This document shows, one piece after another, positions 6,124-10,000 of a stretch of 10,000 nt of DNA. The DNA lies in the NCBI RefSeq assembly GCF_020217185.1, contig NZ_JAIWNX010000137.1:1-10000 (forward strand), read 5' to 3'. The notes under the pieces are model-generated. The model saw only the letters and a program-made list of their open reading frames with translations, had not been told where the DNA came from and made no database searches. Source of the stretch: Asticcacaulis sp. GTDB lineage: Bacteria; Pseudomonadota; Alphaproteobacteria; Caulobacterales; Caulobacteraceae. Both the position numbers and the translations under genes were made by a program. How positions within the stretch are numbered: the first letter of the stretch is position 1; every line of letters begins with the position of its first letter.

Positions 6124-6235
6124 CCCGGAGCCCGCCAAAGGGACAAGGGGCTGAACCGGAACCGGTCAAGGACTGCCCCGCCCGAACCGAGCGGCAAGGA
6201 CTTACAAAACCGGAACGGAAACGCCCCTCAGGATT

Positions 6236-6254
6236 TGCCGGGATTGCCCCGGCA
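6236..6254. other. 7-bp hairpin downstream of amtB
   Basis: TGCCGGG (6236-6242) pairs perfectly with CCCGGCA (6248-6254) around a 5-base loop. No T-run follows. It could mark the 3' end of amtB mRNA or be part of the gltD leader. Confidence 0.45.
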
Positions 6255-6271
6255 GACACTGGGGGGTTCTT

Positions 6272-6310
6272 ATGTCTGGACCTTCGGTTTACGCTCCGGA
6301 AACGGGGTGA
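6272..6310 (+). CDS. Possible 12-residue leader peptide
   Basis: ATG at 6272 opens a mini-ORF encoding MSGPSVYAPETG, ending in TGA at 6308-6310. A run of six G's (6261-6266) lies 5 bases upstream and could act as a weak ribosome binding site. It has no run of Gln or Glu codons, so classical amino-acid attenuation is not obvious. Very short ORFs are common by chance; this is listed because it precedes the long hairpin at 6357-6403. Confidence 0.2.
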   Translation: MSGPSVYAPETG

Positions 6311-6356
6311 TAAAACCGGAAAAAAGGCATGTGAAATAGTACGATTTGTAACTACC

Positions 6357-6403
6357 CCCGCAAAAATCCCACGACCTCGGTTTTTGGTCGCGATTTTGGC
6401 GGG
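6357..6403 (+). other. Long hairpin in the gltD leader
   Basis: Outer arms 6357-6368 and 6392-6403 pair over 12 positions with one mismatch (6362/6398). After a small internal loop, 6372-6376 pairs with 6386-6390, leaving a 9-base loop (6377-6385). In total 16 base pairs, GC-rich at the base. This is the strongest secondary structure in the intergenic region and is not followed by a T-run, so it is a candidate regulatory RNA or DNA element rather than a terminator. Confidence 0.55.
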
Positions 6404-6452
6404 AAACGCCGGAAAACATCATTTTCCGCTTTAACTCAGCGGGCTTTTGCGC

Positions 6453-6478
6453 TTTAGGGCGTTTTAGCGCGCTGTAAC
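6453..6478 (+). promoter_or_regulatory. Candidate Caulobacter-type housekeeping promoter of gltDB
   Basis: GCTGTAAC (6471-6478) matches 7 of 8 positions of the Caulobacter -10 consensus GCTANAWC as I recall it. TTTAGG (6453-6458) is a weaker -35 (4 of 6 to TTGACG), 12 bases upstream, within the 10-14 spacing of that class. Transcription would begin near 6485, giving a leader of about 54 bases that starts with the hairpin at 6491-6510. Confidence 0.4.
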
Positions 6479-6490
6479 AAACTAAACTCC

Positions 6491-6514
6491 ATCTTCCGAA
6501 AACGGAAGGTTTTT
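6491..6514 (+). terminator. Terminator- or attenuator-like hairpin before gltD
   Basis: CTTCCG (6493-6498) pairs with CGGAAG (6503-6508) around AAAA; an outer A-T and a T-G pair extend it to 8 bp. Five T's follow (6510-6514). It ends 24 bases before the gltD ATG, so it would act inside the leader. It could limit read-through from amtB or serve as a 5' attenuator or stabiliser. The stem is short. Confidence 0.4.
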
Positions 6515-6538
6515 GCACCGAGTTGTGAGGTTGGGCCT

Positions 6539-7980
6539 ATGACCTACGAGACGAACCGCTTCGTCGTTGAATACAAGAAGACGCCATCGAAGGCCGAAGC
6601 GAAGACCCGCATCACAAATTTCAATGAAATCTACGCCGATTTCAAACCGGAGCAGGCCAATGCGCAGGCCTCGCGCTGCGCCCAGTGCGGTGTGCCCTTC
6701 TGTCAGTCGGGCTGCCCGTTGCAGAACAACATCCCCGACTGGCTGCGCATGACCGCCGAAGGACGCTTTGAGGAGGCCTTCCGCCTGTCCTCGGCGACCT
6801 CAACCCTGCCGGAAATCTGCGGCCGCATCTGCCCGCAGGACCGTCTGTGCGAAGGCTCGTGCGTGCTGGAGCAGTCGGGCTGGGAAAACGTTACCATCGG
6901 CGCGGTCGAGCGTTATGTGAACGACATGGCCTTCGAAGAGGGCTGGATCGAGCCCATCGTCCCGGCGCAGGAGCGTTCGGAGAGCGTCGGCATTATCGGC
7001 GCGGGCCCTGCAGGGATCGCGGCGGCCGACCGCCTGCGCACGCTGGGCTATAAGGTCACCATCTATGACCGTTACGACCGTCCGGGCGGCCTTCTGACCT
7101 ATGGCATTCCGTCGTTCAAGCTGGAAAAGGACGTTGTTCTGCGCCGTACCCAGCGTCTGGCCGACTCTGGCGTCGAATTCGTCCTCAACTGCGATATCGG
7201 CAATGACGTGTCGTTCGAGGAACTGCGTCAGAAGCACGACGCCATTCTGATCGCCACCGGCGTCTATAAGGTGCGCCGTCTGAGCGTGCCGGGCTGCGGC
7301 TCGAAAGGCGTCGTGGCGGCGCTCGACTACCTGACCGCCTCCAACCGCAAGGGCTTTGGCGACGCGGTTGAGGCCTATGACAACGGCACGCTGAACGCCG
7401 AAGGCAAGACCGTCGTGGTCATCGGCGGCGGCGACACGGCCATGGACTGCGTGCGCACCGCCACCCGTCAGGGCGCGAAGGCCGTGACCTGCGTCTATCG
7501 CCGTGACCGCGCCAACATGCCGGGCTCGGACCGCGAAGTGGCCAATGCCGAGGAAGAGGGCGTCAAGTTTGAATGGCTGTCGGCCCCCAAGGCCGTGCTG
7601 GGCGATGCCGAGCACGTGTCGGGCCTGCGCATCCAGCGTATGCGCCTGACGACGCCGGACGCGCAGGGCCGTCAGGGCATCGAGGACATCCCCGGTGCCG
7701 AAAACGACCTGCCCGCCGACCTCATCATCGAGGCCCTGGGCTTTGAGCCGGAAAACATCCCGGTCCTGTTCAACCAGCCGGGCCTCGAAGTCACCAAGTG
7801 GGGCACGATCAAGGTGCAGGCCGGTGAGTTCCAGACCTTTGTGCCGGGCGTCTTTGCCGCCGGCGACATCGTGCGCGGCGCGTCGCTGGTCGTGTGGGCC
7901 GTCCGCGAAGGACAGGACGCCGCCGCCGACATCCACCACTATATTCAGTCAAACGTTTCCGCTTCTCTGGAGGCCGCTCA

Positions 7981-7984
<4 letters not shown>
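6539..7984 (+). CDS. gltD: Glutamate synthase (NADPH) small subunit GltD
   Basis: Beta subunit of GOGAT, 481 residues, the usual length. It oxidises NADPH on FAD and passes electrons to the large subunit for the reductive amination of 2-oxoglutarate. Seen: the N-terminal cysteine clusters CAQCGVPFCQSGC (Cys47, 50, 55, 59) and CGRICPQDRLCEGSC (Cys94, 98, 104, 108), which hold the [4Fe-4S] clusters; FAD-binding GAGPAG (154-159); NADPH-binding GGGDT (296-300); and the second FAD contact AAGDIVRGASLVVWA (from 440). ATG 6539 has GAGG 8 bases upstream and matches the family's N-terminus. The stop overlaps the gltB start by 4 bases, so the two are translationally coupled. The order gltD-gltB is the reverse of the well-known enterobacterial gltBD. 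The leader region upstream suggests regulation. Confidence 0.97.

Positions 7985-10000
<2,016 letters not shown>

Larger units (their letters stand above)
6124..6538. promoter_or_regulatory. Non-coding leader between amtB and gltD
   Basis: A 415-base region without a sizeable gene. Contents from left to right: ACCGGAACCGGT palindrome (6155-6166); a 7-bp hairpin (6236-6242 with 6248-6254); a 12-codon mini-ORF (6272-6310); a long hairpin (6357-6403); a Caulobacter-type promoter candidate (6453-6478); and a terminator-like hairpin (6491-6514) just before gltD. CCGGAA occurs five times on the plus strand (6156, 6210, 6296, 6316, 6409), three of them as AACCGGAA. No T-run terminator for amtB is evident, so read-through into gltDB is possible. 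Confidence 0.55.

Noticed and set aside
4852..6138. Long minus-strand frame opposite amtB
   Set aside because: Translation is dominated by Arg, Gln and His; the plus strand encodes a canonical membrane channel.

Overview
The window looks like chromosomal DNA of an alphaproteobacterium, probably the Caulobacterales (an Asticcacaulis- or Caulobacter-like organism). This is inferred from the high G+C coding sequence, the protein styles (GltB, AmtB, and a semialdehyde dehydrogenase of the kind that ends oxidative pentose pathways), and a Caulobacter-type promoter box near gltD. The genus is not proven.

Left part (1-1060): the 3' end of msrB (methionine-R-sulfoxide reductase) with a clean intrinsic terminator, an AT-rich intergenic stretch, then a small predicted secreted protein of unknown function (554-922). 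Two strong hairpins follow it, in the space where it converges with the next gene.

Middle (1060-4840): on the minus strand, an aldehyde dehydrogenase closest in motifs to alpha-ketoglutaric semialdehyde dehydrogenase, starting at TTG. Upstream lies a promoter whose start point is covered by a LacI-family-type palindrome, which suggests sugar-induced expression. Diverging from it on the plus strand is a WbpE-like DegT/DnrJ sugar aminotransferase standing alone, with its terminator overlapping its own stop codon. Next comes a short gene of clearly lower G+C (about 42%) that I cannot identify. It is flanked by two copies of a 12-base sequence, one of them the 3' end of the aminotransferase gene, and may be an acquired segment.

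Right part (4840-10000): a nitrogen-assimilation group. amtB (ammonium channel) is followed by a 415-base non-coding leader and then gltD-gltB, overlapping by 4 bases (NADPH-dependent glutamate synthase). AmtB brings ammonium in. Glutamine synthetase (not in the window) would make glutamine, and GltBD turns glutamine plus 2-oxoglutarate into two glutamates. gltB runs off the right edge. The usual amtB partner glnK is not next to amtB.

No complete new system is evident. The places most worth a second look are the structured gltD leader (6124-6538), the low-G+C orphan gene with its flanking repeat, and the operator-promoter arrangement of the dehydrogenase gene. No tRNA, rRNA, CRISPR array or insertion sequence was seen.
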